64,000 nucleotides of DNA from Kribbella pratensis (GCF_004365355.1 NZ_SODP01000002.1:1919846-1983845); one strand, 5' to 3'. Shown: positions 1 through 8,464, counted from the stretch's first letter. The notes: a model not told the origin generated them from the letters alone. Made by a program: numbers and translations.

Positions 1-43
1 GTTCCGCGTACTCGGCCCGGCTGCGCAGTGCGGAATTCAGCAT
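1..43 (-). CDS. N-terminal fragment of an unidentified protein
   Basis: A minus-strand reading frame opens with ATG at 43 and runs off the left edge after 14 codons (MLNSALRSRAEYAE). It starts 16 bp downstream of the stop of the next minus-strand gene, so it may be the following gene of the same operon. No strong ribosome-binding site is visible and the fragment is too short to assign to a family. It could be chance. Confidence 0.3.
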   Translation of the reverse strand, partial: MLNSALRSRAEYAE

Positions 44-59
44 GTCGCAAGTATTCCGG

Positions 60-677
60 TTACTCCGGGTCAGTGACCAGCGCCCTGCCTTTCCGGAAGA
101 AGGCGAGTACGTCGGGCAGCTCGGCCAGCGGGCGGGCGGCGCCGAACGACGTGTTCCAGAAGTCCCCTGTCCGCGGCGTCCACGGACCGACGTACGCATA
201 CGGCTCGGGGATGGCGTCGTCACCCGGCGACAGGCCGTAGTTGACCTCGTCAAGGGTTATGCCGACGTCGAAGTGTTCCGGCCAGAGAACGGGCGTCTGG
301 TCGGGGTCCAGCTGCCGCAGGGCGGCGTCGCCACGCGCGAACGCGTCCGCCAGCAGGCGCGCGGCCGCGGGGTCGACCTCCAGCTCCTCGCCGGGTCGTA
401 CGCCGGGACCGCCGCTGTAGACGTCGTCGAGCGGAGACGCCTCGAGTCCGGCCGCGGCGGCGAGTTCGGCGTACGTGCCGGTCAGCGGGAGCGATCCGGC
501 CGGCGTGACCAGGCGGTCGACGTCCACTCTGACGCCAGGGTCAGCAAGCGTGGCGAAGCCGCCCGGTACGACGCGCAGCCTGATGCCACCTCCGCTGCGG
601 TACTGCGGTCCGGCCAGCAGGAGCTCGGCGACGCCGTGCAGGGATCGGCGGGTTACGGCCAGCGAACGTTCGTCCAT
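60..677 (-). CDS. Conserved hypothetical protein, 205 aa
   Basis: I do not recognise the family. The ATG at 677 is chosen because an AGGAGG Shine-Dalgarno lies just upstream; a longer frame to 719 has no such site. The protein is soluble, acidic, and rich in Leu, Pro and Asp, with no signal peptide, membrane segment or obvious catalytic motif. The C-terminal half has several Trp and Tyr residues (for example YAYVGPWTPRTGDFWNTS), suggesting a compact globular domain. It is divergent from the Rieske-ThDP gene at 764, with a gap of about 86 bp that must carry both promoters. Confidence 0.65.
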   Translation of the reverse strand: MDERSLAVTRRSLHGVAELLLAGPQYRSGGGIRLRVVPGGFATLADPGVRVDVDRLVTPAGSLPLTGTYAELAAAAGLEASPLDDVYSGGPGVRPGEELEVDPAAARLLADAFARGDAALRQLDPDQTPVLWPEHFDVGITLDEVNYGLSPGDDAIPEPYAYVGPWTPRTGDFWNTSFGAARPLAELPDVLAFFRKGRALVTDPE

Positions 678-763
678 GAGCGCAGTTTCCTCCTGTAACA
701 CCTGGCCGCGGAACGGCACTGTTCATTCACAAGGTTGGTGTCGCGGCGGGTGGGAGGCGTTAC

Positions 764-2692
764 ATGTCGGGCAACTGGCACCGGGTGGACCAGGACGACG
801 TACCGGCGGACGGGCGGGTCCGCAGCGTCGTCGTCGACGGGCGGAGCGTCGCTCTCGCGCGCTGCGGCGCGCGGCTCGGCGCGCTGGAGAACAAGTGCCC
901 GCACCAGGGCGGCCCGTTGGGCGAGGGCTCGATCGAGAAGGGTCTGCTGCGGTGCCCCTGGCACGGGTACGACTACGACCCGATTACCGGGCAGCCGCCG
1001 GAAGGGTTCTCCGACGGTGTTCCGTCGTACCCGGTGGACGAACGGGCGGACGGCGTGTACGTGCAGCTGCCGGACCCGCCGGCGCCGGTCCGGACGGTGG
1101 CCGACGTACTGGTCGAGACATTGGTTGCCCACGGCATCAGTCATGTCTTCGGCATGGTGGGTCACTCCAACCTCGGGTTCGCCGAGGCGATGCGGCGCGC
1201 GGAACAGCGTGGCGAGCTGACGTACGTCGGCATCCGGCACGAGGGAGCCGCGGCGTTCGCGGCATCGGCGTACGGGAAGCTCACCGGCCGCCCGGCCGCC
1301 TGCTTCGCGATCGCCGGACCGGGCTCGACCAACCTGCTCACCGGGCTGTACGACGCCAAGCTCGACGGGTCGCCGGTCATCGCGATCTCCGGGCAGGTGC
1401 CGTCCAAGGTCCTCGGCCGCGGGGCCTTCCAGGACCTCGACCTGACCGCGGTCTTCAAGGATGTCGCGGTGTCGAGTACCGCGGTCCAGGCGGGCAGCGA
1501 CCACGCCGAGCTCGCCGCGCTCGCGGTCAAGCATGCGATCGACGGACGCGGCGTCGCTCACCTCGTGCTGCCCGATGAGGTGCAGGTGCTCCCGTCCGAC
1601 GCGACCGCCAAGACACCGGCCGGCAGGCTCTCGCGGCGGTGCATCCAGCCTGATTCGCAAACCCTTGACCGAGCCGCTGCCGTGATTCGGGACGCCCGGC
1701 GTCCGGTGGTGATCGTCGGTCACGGCGCGCGCGGCGCCGAGACCGAGGTCCGCGAGCTGGCCGAGCGACTCAACGCTCCGGTCTTGACCACGTTCAGGGC
1801 CAAGGGCCTGGTCCCGGACACACATCCGCTCGGCGCCGGAGTGCTCGGTCGCAGCGGTACGCCGGTCGCGAGCTGGCTGATGAACGAGTCGGACCTGCTG
1901 ATCGTGGTCGGCGCATCGTTCTCGAACCACACCGGAATCGCGAACTACAAGCAGATCGTGCAGATCGACGACCACCACGCCGCGATCGGACGGTTCGACG
2001 CGGTCACGGTCGACGTCCTCGGCGACGCCGCGCTGACCCTGCAGGCGTTGACGGACCGGCTCACCGACACCAAGGCCACCGACCAGCGACCGGACGTCGC
2101 CGACCGGTGGGCCATCTGGCGTGCGGAGAAGGCGCGCCGGGTCCAGGACGACCGCGGCCGTGGAGTGTCCGCGGCAGCCGTCTTCGATGCCCTGGGCAAA
2201 CACTTGCCGATCGACGCGGTCGTCACCGTTGACGTCGGCAACCATGCGTACTCGCTCGGCCGGTACCTGGAATCGAAGGGACAGCCGGTGCTGATGTCCG
2301 GCTACCTCGGCTCGATCGGCTTCGGCTACCCGGCGGCGCTCGGCGCCTGGGCCGGAGCACCGGGCCGGCCGGTCGTCGCGGTCACCGGCGACGGCGGGTT
2401 CGGGCAGTACGCCGCCGAGCTCACCACTGCGGTGAAGTACGGCATACCGATCAAGCATGTCCTGCTCGACAACCACTCGCTCGGCAAGATCAGCAAGGAA
2501 CAACTCGCCGCGGACTACCCGGTCTGGCACACCTCGCTGCACAACCCCGACTGGGCCGCGTACGCCGAGCTCTGCGGTGCGACCGGGATCCGGGTCACCC
2601 GCCGCGAGGACCTCGACGACGCGATGACCGAACTGTTCGCCACCACTGGACCAGGCCTGCTCTGCATCGAGCAGGACGCCGAACTTCTCTAG
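764..2692 (+). CDS. Rieske [2Fe-2S]-ThDP-dependent enzyme fusion (acetolactate synthase/pyruvate oxidase-like)
   Basis: This 642-aa protein joins two domains. Residues 1-105 form a Rieske ferredoxin domain with the full ligand set: C45-x-H47 (CPHQGGPLGEG) and C64-x2-H67 (CPWHGYD). Residues 110-642 form a complete thiamine-diphosphate enzyme of the acetolactate synthase/pyruvate oxidase superfamily. It has the catalytic Glu160 (RHEGAAAF), a central domain, and the ThDP/Mg motif GDGGFGQYAAEL near residue 541 ending in LLDN. The family decarboxylates 2-oxo acids. A fused Rieske cluster suggests one-electron oxidation of the ThDP intermediate, but the substrate is unknown. ATG at 764 follows a GGGAGG site. 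The flavodoxin-like gene 8 bp downstream is probably co-transcribed and could be a redox partner. Confidence 0.88.
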   Translation: MSGNWHRVDQDDVPADGRVRSVVVDGRSVALARCGARLGALENKCPHQGGPLGEGSIEKGLLRCPWHGYDYDPITGQPPEGFSDGVPSYPVDERADGVYVQLPDPPAPVRTVADVLVETLVAHGISHVFGMVGHSNLGFAEAMRRAEQRGELTYVGIRHEGAAAFAASAYGKLTGRPAACFAIAGPGSTNLLTGLYDAKLDGSPVIAISGQVPSKVLGRGAFQDLDLTAVFKDVAVSSTAVQAGSDHAELAALAVKHAIDGRGVAHLVLPDEVQVLPSDATAKTPAGRLSRRCIQPDSQTLDRAAAVIRDARRPVVIVGHGARGAETEVRELAERLNAPVLTTFRAKGLVPDTHPLGAGVLGRSGTPVASWLMNESDLLIVVGASFSNHTGIANYKQIVQIDDHHAAIGRFDAVTVDVLGDAALTLQALTDRLTDTKATDQRPDVADRWAIWRAEKARRVQDDRGRGVSAAAVFDALGKHLPIDAVVTVDVGNHAYSLGRYLESKGQPVLMSGYLGSIGFGYPAALGAWAGAPGRPVVAVTGDGGFGQYAAELTTAVKYGIPIKHVLLDNHSLGKISKEQLAADYPVWHTSLHNPDWAAYAELCGATGIRVTRREDLDDAMTELFATTGPGLLCIEQDAELL

Positions 2693-2700
2693 GAGAAACC

Positions 2701-3405
2701 GTGCCCGAATACGACGATCTGCGCGCGCTGTACCTGAACTGCACCCTGAAGCGGTCGCCGGCGGTCAGCCACACCGAGGGTCTGATCGATGTCAGCCGGA
2801 AGATCATGGAGAAGCAGGGCGTCCAGGTCGACGTGATCCGCGCGATCGACCATGACATCGCGACCGGCGTCTGGCCGGACATGACCGAGCACGGCTGGGC
2901 GACCGACGCCTGGCCGGCGATCCAGGAACAGGTGATGGCGGCCGACATCCTGGTCATCGCCGGGCCGATCTGGCTGGGCGACAACAGCTCGGTCACCAAG
3001 CGCGTGATCGAGCGCTTGTACGGCAACTCCTCGATCCTCAACGAGCACGGACAGTACGCGTACTACGGGCGGGTCGGCGGCTGCCTGATCACCGGCAACG
3101 AGGACGGGGTGAAGCACTGCGCGATGAACGTCCTGTACTCGTTGCAGCACCTCGGGTACACGGTCCCCCCGCAGGCCGATGCCGGCTGGATCGGTGAGGC
3201 CGGCCCGGGCCCGTCGTACCTGGACCAGGGATCGGGCGGGCCGGACAACGACTTCACCAACCGGAACGCGACGTTCATGACGTGGAACCTGCTGCACCTG
3301 GCCCGGATGATCCGCGACAGCGGCGGGATCCCGGCGTACGGCAACCAGCGGTCGGAGTGGGACGCCGGATGCCGCTACGACTTCGAGAATCCGGAGTACC
3401 GCTGA
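2701..3405 (+). CDS. Flavodoxin-like NAD(P)H-dependent FMN oxidoreductase
   Basis: A 234-aa protein with a flavodoxin-like fold. The N-terminal strand LRALYLNCTLKRSPAVSHTE matches the FMN-phosphate-binding start of the NAD(P)H-dependent FMN reductase family, and GPIWLGDNSSVTKRVIERL is the typical second flavin loop. GTG start at 2701 follows AGGAGAAACC. It sits 8 bp after the Rieske-ThDP gene, so the two likely form an operon in which this protein passes electrons to or from the iron-sulphur domain; that role is inferred from neighbourhood. No membrane segment. The C-terminal 50 residues are longer than in minimal members and rich in Asn, Tyr and Trp. Confidence 0.8.
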   Translation: MPEYDDLRALYLNCTLKRSPAVSHTEGLIDVSRKIMEKQGVQVDVIRAIDHDIATGVWPDMTEHGWATDAWPAIQEQVMAADILVIAGPIWLGDNSSVTKRVIERLYGNSSILNEHGQYAYYGRVGGCLITGNEDGVKHCAMNVLYSLQHLGYTVPPQADAGWIGEAGPGPSYLDQGSGGPDNDFTNRNATFMTWNLLHLARMIRDSGGIPAYGNQRSEWDAGCRYDFENPEYR

Positions 3406-3407
3406 CC

Positions 3408-4058
3408 GTGCTGCTGTACCGTCGCCCTGTGGGGGCGGTACTGCCGACGGACGACGTCCTCGTCGCCGGGCTCCGGGCCGGGGACGAGGAGATGTTCGCC
3501 TGCCTGCTGAACAGTTGGTCCGGCTCGATGCTGCGGCTGGCCAGGTCGTTCGTGTCGACCACGGCCAGTGCGGAGGAAGTCGTGCAGGACACCTGGCTGG
3601 CAGTCCTGCAGGGCATCGAGCGGTTCGAGGGGCGAGCGTCGCTGCAGACCTGGGTCTACCGGATCCTCGTCAACATCGCCCGCAAACGCGGTTCGCGCGA
3701 GCATCGGACCGTACCGTGGACGAGTCTGGCCCCGGACCAGGGGCCGACCGTCGACCCGGCCCGCTTCCATGGACCCGACGATCAGTACCCGGGTGGCTGG
3801 CGGGCGTTCCCCGAGCGCTGGCCGTCCACCGAGACCGAGGTCCTCGCGCACGAGGTCCGGGCGGCCGTGGCCAAAGCGATCGAGAATCTCCCGACCCGCC
3901 AACAGGTGGTGCTGACCTTGCGTGACATCGACGGACAGGACGCCGGCGCGGTCTGCACCCTGCTCGGCATCTCGGCGGCGAACCAGCGCGTCCTGCTGCA
4001 CCGCGCCCGCGCCGCCGTCCGCAGCGAGCTCGAACAGTACTTCGGAGTTGCGCCATGA
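3408..4058 (+). CDS. ECF-family RNA polymerase sigma factor
   Basis: A 216-aa sigma-70 factor of the ECF group. Region 2 is seen around EEVVQDTWLAVLQGIERFEG and the -10 recognition helix LQTWVYRILVNIARKRG. Region 4 is LPTRQQVVLTLRDIDGQD followed by the helix-turn-helix LLGISAANQRVLLHRARAAV. GTG at 3408 is taken as start because GGAG lies 11 bp upstream; a second GTG at 3429 is possible but lacks a site. The gene begins 2 bp after the oxidoreductase and overlaps the zinc anti-sigma gene by 4 bp, the usual sigma/anti-sigma layout. It may respond to redox stress, given the neighbours; this is inference. Confidence 0.9.
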   Translation: MLLYRRPVGAVLPTDDVLVAGLRAGDEEMFACLLNSWSGSMLRLARSFVSTTASAEEVVQDTWLAVLQGIERFEGRASLQTWVYRILVNIARKRGSREHRTVPWTSLAPDQGPTVDPARFHGPDDQYPGGWRAFPERWPSTETEVLAHEVRAAVAKAIENLPTRQQVVLTLRDIDGQDAGAVCTLLGISAANQRVLLHRARAAVRSELEQYFGVAP

Positions 4059-4285
4059 CGTGCGAGGAGCTGGTCGAGCTTGTCACTGCGTTCCTCGACG
4101 GAGCGCTGGATCCGGAGGCCGAGCGGCGCTTCGTCGAGCACCTCGCGATCTGCGACGGATGCGAGATCTACGTCGAGCAGATGCGCCGCACCATCGCCGA
4201 GGTCGGCCAGGTCGAGCCCGAATCCCTCAGCACCGAAACCCGGGACAGCCTGCTGGAGGCGTTCCGCGCATTCCCGCGCGACTGA
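4055..4285 (+). CDS. Zinc-binding anti-sigma factor (ZAS type), soluble
   Basis: A 76-aa protein overlapping the sigma gene by 4 bp (ATGA). It carries the zinc anti-sigma signature H29-x3-C33-x2-C36 (HLAICDGC) with an N-terminal Cys3, and the helical pattern of the family (MTCEELVELVTAFLDGALDP). It has no membrane helix, so it should act as a soluble, possibly thiol-responsive sequestrator of the upstream ECF sigma factor, as RsrA-like proteins do. It is shorter than membrane-bound anti-sigmas and complete as it stands. Confidence 0.88.
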   Translation: MTCEELVELVTAFLDGALDPEAERRFVEHLAICDGCEIYVEQMRRTIAEVGQVEPESLSTETRDSLLEAFRAFPRD

Positions 4286-4323
4286 CCTGTAACGCCCGGC
4301 AGGCCTGGCGGCACTGACCTGGT

Positions 4324-5541
4324 ATGCCGGACGTCGAGTTCACGAACCTGTTCGCGGTCACGGTCATCGCGCTGCTGGCGCCGCTGCTGCTCGGACTCAC
4401 CCCACGCCTGCGGGTGCCGGCCGTCGTACTCGAGATCGTGGCCGGGATCGTCGTCGGCCCTCATGGCCTCGGACTGGTCGACGTCGATCTGCCGGTGCAG
4501 ATCGTCTCCGTGCTGGGTCTGGCGTTCCTGCTCTTTCTCGCGGGGCTCGAGATCGACGTGCACCGGCTGCGCGGTCAGGTCCTGCGGCTCGCCGTACTCG
4601 GCTACCTGGTCACGCTGGCACTCGGCGGGGCGGCCGGTGCAGTGTTCTCGGCCGTCGGCTGGGTGCACAGCGCGTTGCTCCTCGCCGTGACGCTGTCGGC
4701 GACCTCGCTGGGGCTCGTGGTGCCGGTGCTCAAGGACGCCCGACAGGCCGACGGGATGGTCGGTCAGTTCACCATTGCGGCGGCGTCGGTCGCCGACTTC
4801 GCCGCCGTACTCGTGTTGTCGCTGGTGTTCTCGACCGAGGGCGGGAGCGCGGGCGAGCGGCTGATCATGGTCGGCCTGTTCGCGCTGCTCGTAGCGGTCA
4901 CCGGACTGGTCGTGGCGACCGCGGGCAGGTCGCAGCGGATCGGCCTGGTCCTGTTGCGGTTGCAGGACACCACTGCCGAGATCCGGGTCCGGGCGGCCGT
5001 CGTACTGCTGATCGCGTTCGTGGCTCTGGCCGAGCAGTTCGGGCTGGAGACGATCCTCGGGGCGTTCCTGGCCGGGGCAGTCGTCGGTCTGGTCGACCGC
5101 GACGCGACCTCGCACCCCCGGTTCCGGACCAAGCTGGAGGCGCTCGGCTACGGCTTCCTGATCCCGGTGTTCTTCGTGACCAGTGGTCTGCGGCTGGATC
5201 TGCGCGGGCTGCTCGACGATCCGGCGGCGCTGTTGCGTGTTCCGCTGTTCTTGCTGGCGTTGCTGGTTGTGCGCGGCGTACCGGCGTACCTCTCGGTGCG
5301 GACGCTGGGAGGTCGGAGTACGGCGGCAGTCGGGCTGTTGCAGGCGACGTCGTTGCCGTTCATCGTGACCGCGACGCAGATCGGCGTGGTGACCGGCCTG
5401 ATGACTCCGGTCACCGCCGCCGCGCTGGTCTGCGCCGGACTGCTGTCCGTGCTGATCTTCCCGGCGATCGCTCTCGTGCTGCTCAGGCAGCCTGCCGCCG
5501 ACCGATCCGGCCGAGAAGAACCGCGGCCAGCATCGAGATGA
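4324..5541 (+). CDS. CPA2-family cation:proton antiporter
   Basis: A 405-aa integral membrane protein with about 12 hydrophobic segments, typical of the monovalent cation:proton antiporter-2 (Na+/H+ or K+/H+ exchanger) domain. The pattern VVLEIVAGIVVGPHGLGL near the start and FLLFLAGLEIDVHRLR are characteristic, and the motif GAFLAGAVVGLVDRD lies late in the transport core. There is no C-terminal TrkA-N domain. ATG at 4324 is 38 bp after the anti-sigma gene, so it may belong to the same operon. Its last 59 bp overlap the convergent permease gene. Confidence 0.85.
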   Translation: MPDVEFTNLFAVTVIALLAPLLLGLTPRLRVPAVVLEIVAGIVVGPHGLGLVDVDLPVQIVSVLGLAFLLFLAGLEIDVHRLRGQVLRLAVLGYLVTLALGGAAGAVFSAVGWVHSALLLAVTLSATSLGLVVPVLKDARQADGMVGQFTIAAASVADFAAVLVLSLVFSTEGGSAGERLIMVGLFALLVAVTGLVVATAGRSQRIGLVLLRLQDTTAEIRVRAAVVLLIAFVALAEQFGLETILGAFLAGAVVGLVDRDATSHPRFRTKLEALGYGFLIPVFFVTSGLRLDLRGLLDDPAALLRVPLFLLALLVVRGVPAYLSVRTLGGRSTAAVGLLQATSLPFIVTATQIGVVTGLMTPVTAAALVCAGLLSVLIFPAIALVLLRQPAADRSGREEPRPASR

Positions 5542-6808
5542 CGATCGACGTGTACGTCGCACCGAGCCAGGTCGGGACCGGTTGGTTGTTGAAGAGCGCC
5601 TGTTGTACGTCGGTCCAGAACGGGGACCATCCGGCGACGGTGCCCGGGTTCACCAACTGGTAGGCGACGAATCCGATCAGCCAGGCGAGCGTCGGCTGCC
5701 AGCGGAACTTCGCCGTGTCGGAGACGTCCCAGTTCATCTTGCTGACCACGAAGAAGTCCGCGATCGCGACCGCGAACAACGGGATGAAGACCGAGCCGAT
5801 CAGGTACAGGAACTGCGTGTAGTTGCCCAGGTCAACCATCAGCGCGATACCGGTGGCGATCACGCCGATCGCGACCGAGATCCACCGGCGGTCGATGTGG
5901 CCGATCAGGTTGTGCGCGGCCATCGTGGTCGAGTAGACGTTCGCGTACGCCTCGTCGACCTCGTCGACCAGCAGCACGAGCAGTGCGATCGCTCCGGCGG
6001 GCAAGGTGACCAGTGCGGTGATCACGTCGTCGCTGTTGGTCTGCAAGGTGGCCACCGCGACGACGCCGAGGGCGTAGTACCCGATCGCTGCCAGGCCGTA
6101 GCCGAGTGCGGACCCACTGAACGCAGCCTTGTTGGTGCGCGAGTGCCGCGTGTAGTCGGCGGCCAGCGGGGCGAACGAGACGACACCCGCGGCGGCGAGG
6201 TCGACGGCGGGCCAGAAGCCGAACACGCTGTCCTGGGGCAGGGCGTGCACCGGCTTACTGAGCACCTGCACGAAGAGGTAGACCGACGCGATCAGCACCA
6301 GCCACACCATGAACTTCCGCAGGATCCGCACACTGCCCAGCGGCCGGACCGCCATCGCCGTCGCGATGATCCCGGCCAGTACGACGAACAGCCAGCGCCA
6401 GCGATCACTCGTCACCGCGACCGCGGCCTGCGAGATCACGATGATCTCCATCGTCGCCCAGCCGACGTTCTGCGCGATGTTCAGGATGGTCGGCGCGATC
6501 GAGCCGCGACGGCCGAACATACCCCGCAGACTCGCCATCGCCGGCGCACCCGTGTGCGACCCGAAGACGGCCGCACCGCCCAGCACGAGCGCCCCGGTCA
6601 CGCAGCCGACCACGACCGCGAGCAGCCCTTGCCACAGCGAGCCCGTGTACGCCGCCACGAGCGCACCGGTCACCGGGCCGAACAGCGAGATGCCGAAGTT
6701 GCCCCACAGCGTGAACTGGTCGAAGAAGCCGAGCGTCCGCGGCGCATCGGTGGTGAGGACGAGCGGCGCCTCGGTGGAGCCGGCAGCACGAACAGCGGTA
6801 TCGGTCAT
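5483..6808 (-). CDS. cytX: NCS1-family permease, probable hydroxymethylpyrimidine (thiamine precursor) transporter, CytX-like
   Basis: A 441-aa, about 12-segment membrane protein of the nucleobase:cation symporter-1 (cytosine permease) family. The N-terminus RTLGFFDQFTLWGNFGISL is the typical NCS1 first helix, followed by glycine-rich transmembrane segments (GCVTGALVLGGAAVFGSHTG). A TPP riboswitch lies directly upstream, which argues that the substrate is a thiamine precursor such as HMP, as described for CytX, and not cytosine. ATG at 6808 is preferred over an in-frame TTG at 6820. The 3' end overlaps the antiporter gene by 59 bp on the other strand. Confidence 0.85.
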   Translation of the reverse strand: MTDTAVRAAGSTEAPLVLTTDAPRTLGFFDQFTLWGNFGISLFGPVTGALVAAYTGSLWQGLLAVVVGCVTGALVLGGAAVFGSHTGAPAMASLRGMFGRRGSIAPTILNIAQNVGWATMEIIVISQAAVAVTSDRWRWLFVVLAGIIATAMAVRPLGSVRILRKFMVWLVLIASVYLFVQVLSKPVHALPQDSVFGFWPAVDLAAAGVVSFAPLAADYTRHSRTNKAAFSGSALGYGLAAIGYYALGVVAVATLQTNSDDVITALVTLPAGAIALLVLLVDEVDEAYANVYSTTMAAHNLIGHIDRRWISVAIGVIATGIALMVDLGNYTQFLYLIGSVFIPLFAVAIADFFVVSKMNWDVSDTAKFRWQPTLAWLIGFVAYQLVNPGTVAGWSPFWTDVQQALFNNQPVPTWLGATYTSIVISMLAAVLLGRIGRRQAA

Positions 6809-6822
6809 CAGTGACCCCAATC

Positions 6823-6917
6823 CCTACGCCGGCATTACCCGGTCAGGTTCAGGCGGTCGGCGACCCAAGCTGTCGCCCTCTCAGCCCGCGCATGATCGGT
6901 GCGAGCTCCCGCATAGG
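6823..6917 (-). promoter_or_regulatory. TPP riboswitch (THI element)
   Basis: Reading the minus strand, the leader of the permease gene contains the conserved thiamine-pyrophosphate aptamer cores GGGCTGAGAGG (about 6886-6896) and CCTGAACCTGA (about 6843-6853), followed by GGGTAATGCCGGCGTAGGG. Closing stem P1 is formed by CCTATGC (6917-6911) and GCGTAGG (6829-6823), including one G-U pair. The aptamer ends about 14 bases before the ATG at 6808, so TPP binding probably masks translation initiation, as in other actinobacteria. The mechanism is inference; the aptamer is seen directly. Confidence 0.95.
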
Positions 6918-6940
6918 TTTGTGCTGCTGAGTCTAACTCG

Positions 6941-7603
6941 TCAGCTAGTTTCTGGGAGGGCGGCTGCTCGTTCTATGAGAGCGGCGAGCTCCGGGCCGTT
7001 CGTGACGACCGGCATGTGCGCGCCGGTGTCGAAGGTCCGCGCCTCACCATGGCTCAGCTCTGCGAGCCGTTGGACCCACTCCGCCGTCGCCAGCAGGTCG
7101 TGCTTCCCGCGGACGATGAAGACCGGTGCCTTGACCTGCGAGATCACTCCGGCCAGGTCGTGCTGCCGGGACGCCTCACCGGCGCGGGCCATGGTCGGCA
7201 GCGTGGTCCGCACGTACTGCGGGGTGACGGTCCGGATCAGCTTGGGCGAGTCCGGGACGGCGGATCCCAGCCAGCGCACAGTTCGGTCCACCCAGCTGGA
7301 CATCCGCGCATCACCCGACGGCGCCGCAAGTACGACTGCGTGCACGAGGTCGGCGTACCGGACTGCGGTTTCGACGACGATCTGGCAGCTGGCGGAGTGA
7401 CCGACGAGGACGGACCGCTCGCGGATCTTCTCGGCGAGGGCTACTGCCAGTGCGCGCGGGTGCAGGTCCTCGTGGGCGCCGGCCGGTTCGCCGTACCCGG
7501 GCAGAGTGACCACGTGGTACGGCGTGACGAGGTGCTCCACGGTCCGCGCGTACGACTCGGGCCCGAGGCCCAGACCGGGCACCAGGACGACTGGTGCGCT
7601 CAC
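6941..7603 (-). CDS. Alpha/beta-fold hydrolase
   Basis: A 220-aa alpha/beta hydrolase. The N-terminal strand and oxyanion region VVLVPGLGLGPESY, the nucleophile elbow GHSAS (Ser about residue 70), an acidic residue in FIVRGKHDLL and a late His in GAHMPVV give a complete catalytic triad. The substrate is unknown. ATG at 7603 overlaps the stop of the upstream membrane-protein gene by 4 bp, so the two are co-translated. No signal peptide or membrane segment is visible. The downstream neighbour on this strand is the riboswitch-controlled permease, separated by the riboswitch. Confidence 0.85.
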   Translation of the reverse strand: MSAPVVLVPGLGLGPESYARTVEHLVTPYHVVTLPGYGEPAGAHEDLHPRALAVALAEKIRERSVLVGHSASCQIVVETAVRYADLVHAVVLAAPSGDARMSSWVDRTVRWLGSAVPDSPKLIRTVTPQYVRTTLPTMARAGEASRQHDLAGVISQVKAPVFIVRGKHDLLATAEWVQRLAELSHGEARTFDTGAHMPVVTNGPELAALIERAAALPETS

Positions 7604-8433
7604 TCCCAGGGTGCCTTGATCGGTGGGCCCTGGACGACCGGGTTGGGTACGGCGGGCTTCAGTTCGCGGTACCCGAGGAACAGACCGACCGCGAGGATCA
7701 GCAGACCGGCACCGCCCCAGCCGTACGCCGTGGGCAGCCGGTCGACCGCGCCGTCGATGGATCCCAGGCCGGTGGACAGCACCATGATCAGCCAGACCAG
7801 GATCGGTACGGCGGAGATCGCGACCAGGATCAGGCCGACCAGCTCAGCCGGCTCAGGCTGGCGGCCGGCCTTGCGGCGGGCGAGTACGTCGCGGATCCAC
7901 ATGAACAGCGCGGCGGCGCCTACGACCACGAGCAGCAGCTGGCCGATCGCGTCGATCACGTCGGTGCGCAGCGGGTGGTTGAGGGGTGAGCCCGGTGCCT
8001 GCGAGATGTCACGCAGCGAGACCCGCTGGACCGAGATGACGAGGAGGCCGTAGAAGCCGGCGATGACCGTGGCCAGTCCGACGACCCGGTAGGCACGGGG
8101 GTCGCGCGGCTGCTCCCTTCCGTACACGGGGAGCTCGTGCGGCTCAGGGCTCGACGGTGCGCCGTACGGCATGCCGGGGCGGTAGCTGGGCGGCTGGGCG
8201 TGGTGCGGACCAGCCTGCGGGTGGGGCGGGACGCCGTACTGACCTGGTGGGGTGCCGTAGGGCTGGGGCGGCGCGTACGGGCCTTCGACCGGCGGAGTGG
8301 CGCGGCCGGTGCCGTACGTGCCACCGCCGTACGGCGTGGGCGGGGCGTAGTGGTGCTGTTCCTCGCCGGGCTGCTGGTCGGCCTGATCGGGTTGCTCGCC
8401 CCGGCCGTACGTCGGGAAGTCCTGTGACGACAT
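7600..8433 (-). CDS. Pro/Tyr-rich N-terminus membrane protein, unknown function
   Basis: A 277-aa protein. Residues 1-115 are a low-complexity cytoplasmic tail rich in Pro, Gly, Tyr and Gln with repeated PYG/PPQPYG units. The rest has four hydrophobic segments (VVGLATVIAGFYGLLVI, IGQLLLVVVGAAALFMWI, LVGLILVAISAVPILVWLI, GGAGLLILAVGLFLG). Such tails are common on actinobacterial membrane proteins linked to cell-envelope assembly, but I cannot name a function. It overlaps the hydrolase gene by 4 bp, giving a two-gene operon. Confidence 0.8.
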   Translation of the reverse strand: MSSQDFPTYGRGEQPDQADQQPGEEQHHYAPPTPYGGGTYGTGRATPPVEGPYAPPQPYGTPPGQYGVPPHPQAGPHHAQPPSYRPGMPYGAPSSPEPHELPVYGREQPRDPRAYRVVGLATVIAGFYGLLVISVQRVSLRDISQAPGSPLNHPLRTDVIDAIGQLLLVVVGAAALFMWIRDVLARRKAGRQPEPAELVGLILVAISAVPILVWLIMVLSTGLGSIDGAVDRLPTAYGWGGAGLLILAVGLFLGYRELKPAVPNPVVQGPPIKAPWE

Positions 8434-8464
8434 CGCTGTGCTCCTCCCGTCCGTACCTAGTTTC

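Noticed and set aside
653..2542. Long minus-strand open frame opposite the Rieske-ThDP gene
   Set aside because: Arg/Asp/Val-rich composition, no domain, and fully antisense to a gene with complete catalytic motifs; typical GC-rich shadow.
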